Source: an uncultured Chlorobiaceae bacterium (lineage in GTDB: Bacteria; Bacteroidota; Chlorobiia; Chlorobiales; Chlorobiaceae). Taken from it: a stretch of DNA of 7,752 nucleotides. The DNA is taken from contig CAIQSY010000002.1 of assembly GCA_903874585.1 (NCBI GenBank), forward strand, positions 1 to 7,752, written 5' to 3'. The position numbers and the translations under genes are program-made. This document shows positions 6,310 to 7,752 of this stretch, piece after piece. The notes under the pieces were generated by a model that did no database searches, was not told the origin of the DNA, and saw only the letters and a program-made list of their open reading frames with translations. Position 1 is the first letter of the stretch; every line of letters starts with the position of its first letter.

Positions 6310-7593
6310 ATGCTTGATATTACCTATATCCGTCAGAATGTTGAGGCAGTAATTGCAATGCTGCACAACCGCCAACTTGCTCTGGATGAACCAAAGTTGC
6401 ACCGATTGCTCGACTGCGATAAAGAGCGCAAGGAGCTGGTGCAGCGTTCAGATGAGCAGAAAGCGGTGCGCAATAAAGTGTCAAAAGAGGTTGCCGAGAT
6501 GAAAAAAAAGGGCACTGGTTCACCCGATGAACTGATTGCTCAGATGAAATCTGTCGGTGACGACATTGCCCGCATGGATGGCGAACTCACCACGATTGAA
6601 GCAGAGATGGAGAGCATTCTGCTTGCGCTTCCCAACAAATTGCACGAATCGGTGCCAACTGGACGAAGCGCTGCTGACAACCAGATTTTTGGCAAGCCAG
6701 TCGCTTTTGAGCATCACCTTGATTTTGCGGTTAAAAACCACCTTGAGCTGGGCAAATCGCTCCGTATTCTCGACTTTGAGCGTGGCGCAAAGGTGAGCGG
6801 CGCCGGATTCCCTGCCTACATGGGTAAAGGCGCCCGCCTGGAACGTGCACTCATCAACTTCATGCTCGATATGCACACTGAGCAGCACGGTTATACCGAA
6901 GTCTTTCCGCCATTTCTTGTTAATCAGGAGTCATTGCGCGGGACTGGGCAGTGGCCGAAATTTGCTGATCAAGTCTATCACATTGGCGAAGATGACCTCT
7001 ACGCCATCCCAACTGCTGAAGTACCGGTAACCAACCTCCATCGCGGAGAAATGCTTGACGTGGAGAGCCTGCCAATATCTTATACCGCATACTCCGCCTG
7101 TTTCCGCCGTGAAGCGGGCAGCTATGGTAAAGATACTCGCGGTTTCCTTCGCGTGCATCAGTTCAACAAGGTTGAAATGGTGAAGTTCACCCGCCCTGAA
7201 GATTCGTACGCTTCGCTGGAAGAGATTCGCTCTCACGCTGAATCGATTCTTGTGGCGCTGAAAATTCCGTACCGCGTGCTGCTTTTGTGCAGTGGCGACA
7301 TTAGCGCCAACGCCACAAAGTGTTACGATATTGAAGTTTGGTCGCCAGCCGAGCAGAAATACCTCGAAGCGTCAAGCTGCTCAAATTTTGAGGATTATCA
7401 GGCAAGGCGTTCCAACATCCGCTTCAAGCCAGATGGCAAGTCGAAGCCCGAATTTGTACACACGTTGAACGGTTCAGGCCTTGCAACCTCACGGCTCATG
7501 GTGTCGCTGCTCGAACACTACCAGACTGCTGAAAGCACCATTCGCGTGCCTGAAGTTTTGCAACGCTATACCGGATTCACGGAGATTGCGTAA
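6310..7593 (+). CDS. serS: Seryl-tRNA synthetase
   Basis: This class II aminoacyl-tRNA synthetase charges tRNA-Ser with serine, and tRNA-Sec where present, in the cytoplasm. The 427-residue length is standard. Residues 1-110 form the long antiparallel coiled-coil arm that grips the tRNA, rich in Lys and Glu and bounded by ALPNKLHESVP (106-116). The catalytic core has motif 1 around YTEVFPPFLV (195-204), TAEVP (235-239) for serine binding, motif 2 with CFRREAGSYGKDTRG (264-278), the SSCSNFEDYQARR stretch (355-367) and motif 3 with NGSGLATSRLM (387-397). The segment GDISANATKCYDIEVW (329-344) differs from the more common G-D-M-G-F-x-A-x-K version. The ATG at 6310 gives the normal MLDITYIRQN start. 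No Shine-Dalgarno sequence is visible, and coupling to yqeY 19 bases upstream may help translation. A long hairpin follows the stop codon. Confidence 0.98.
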   Translation: MLDITYIRQNVEAVIAMLHNRQLALDEPKLHRLLDCDKERKELVQRSDEQKAVRNKVSKEVAEMKKKGTGSPDELIAQMKSVGDDIARMDGELTTIEAEMESILLALPNKLHESVPTGRSAADNQIFGKPVAFEHHLDFAVKNHLELGKSLRILDFERGAKVSGAGFPAYMGKGARLERALINFMLDMHTEQHGYTEVFPPFLVNQESLRGTGQWPKFADQVYHIGEDDLYAIPTAEVPVTNLHRGEMLDVESLPISYTAYSACFRREAGSYGKDTRGFLRVHQFNKVEMVKFTRPEDSYASLEEIRSHAESILVALKIPYRVLLLCSGDISANATKCYDIEVWSPAEQKYLEASSCSNFEDYQARRSNIRFKPDGKSKPEFVHTLNGSGLATSRLMVSLLEHYQTAESTIRVPEVLQRYTGFTEIA

Positions 7594-7600
7594 ATCATGC

Positions 7601-7663
7601 TGTCTGAACCGTTGAATGTAGGGACATGCCATGGCGTCTCCTTTACATTCAATGGTTCAGACA
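7601..7663. repeat. Long inverted repeat / hairpin between serS and cbiB
   Basis: Arms 7601-7620 and 7644-7663 pair over 20 bp with a single G-U. Inside, GG (7621-7622) can pair with CC (7640-7641) and GAC (7623-7625) with GTC (7636-7638), leaving small bulges and a 10-base loop around GCCATGGC. It starts 8 bases after the serS stop. No T run follows on either strand, so it is not a textbook intrinsic terminator. It may instead be an mRNA-stabilising hairpin, an attenuator before cbiB, or a copy of a palindromic repeat family. Confidence 0.8.
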
Positions 7664-7678
7664 ATCTTAATAAACGTC

Positions 7679-7752
7679 ATGATTACTCCTGAGTTTCTTC
7701 TTCTTGCCTCATTTGTGCTTGACCTCATTTTCGGCGATCCACGCTGGATGCC
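7679..7752 (+). CDS. cbiB: Adenosylcobinamide-phosphate synthase CbiB/CobD (5' end only)
   Basis: Only the first 24 codons and two further bases are inside the window. They encode MITPEFLLLASFVLDLIFGD followed by PRWM. The hydrophobic first segment followed by L-D-x-x-F-G-D-P-R-W is the hallmark N-terminus of CbiB, an inner-membrane protein. CbiB joins adenosylcobyric acid to aminopropanol or its phosphate, giving adenosylcobinamide or its phosphate. That product would feed CobU, encoded at the other side of the window. The ATG at 7679 is chosen because it places this motif at the usual distance. There is no Shine-Dalgarno sequence, and the start codon follows the serS-distal hairpin by 15 bases. 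The gene is cut by the window edge rather than truncated in nature, as far as can be seen. Confidence 0.9.
   Translation, partial: MITPEFLLLASFVLDLIFGDPRWM

Noticed and set aside
6520..6888. Minus-strand open frame of 122 codons inside serS
   Set aside because: It is antisense to the intact serS coding region and has no motif. It is a shadow frame.
7597..7692. Possible 31-codon peptide spanning the hairpin after serS and overlapping the cbiB start
   Set aside because: It has no ribosome binding site, would have to be translated through a 20-bp stem, and shows no signal or membrane segment. Most likely chance, though a leader peptide for cbiB cannot be excluded.

Overview
The window looks like an ordinary, densely coded chromosomal segment of a green sulfur bacterium (Chlorobiales: Chlorobium, Chlorobaculum or Pelodictyon type). 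The best clue is the short-chain dehydrogenase at 4990-5721. From memory, it reads like the sepiapterin reductase of Chlorobaculum tepidum. The assignment is an inference made without any database search. No mobile element, CRISPR array, tRNA or rRNA gene was recognised.

Layout. On the minus strand (right to left) lie a periplasmic tail-specific protease (prc, 3747-1681), the bifunctional cobinamide kinase/guanylyltransferase (cobU, 1652-1122) and the dimethylbenzimidazole phosphoribosyltransferase (cobT, 1073-9). The gaps are only 28 and 48 bases, which suggests one transcription unit that may continue past the left edge. A divergent AT-rich promoter region (3748-3905) separates prc from the plus-strand genes: class II fructose-bisphosphate aldolase (3906-4880), a strong intrinsic terminator (4905-4943), the sepiapterin-reductase-like SDR (4990-5721), a GatB/YqeY-domain protein (5832-6290) and seryl-tRNA synthetase (serS, 6310-7593). 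After a long hairpin (7601-7663) comes the first 24 complete codons of cbiB (7679 onward), which runs off the right edge.

How the genes relate. CobU, CobT and CbiB serve the late, nucleotide-loop part of cobalamin synthesis. CbiB attaches the aminopropanol arm, CobU makes adenosylcobinamide-GDP, and CobT makes alpha-ribazole phosphate for the final joining step. These genes flank a housekeeping block on opposite strands. YqeY and SerS sit 19 bases apart and probably share a transcript linked to tRNA function. The aldolase belongs to gluconeogenesis/glycolysis and has the only clear Shine-Dalgarno sequence in the window.

No undescribed multi-gene system is visible. The points most worth a second look are the 20-bp hairpin between serS and cbiB, the overlapping divergent -10 elements between prc and the aldolase gene, the pterin-type SDR, and the near absence of Shine-Dalgarno sequences outside the aldolase gene. 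All gaps without a gene are shorter than 300 bases.
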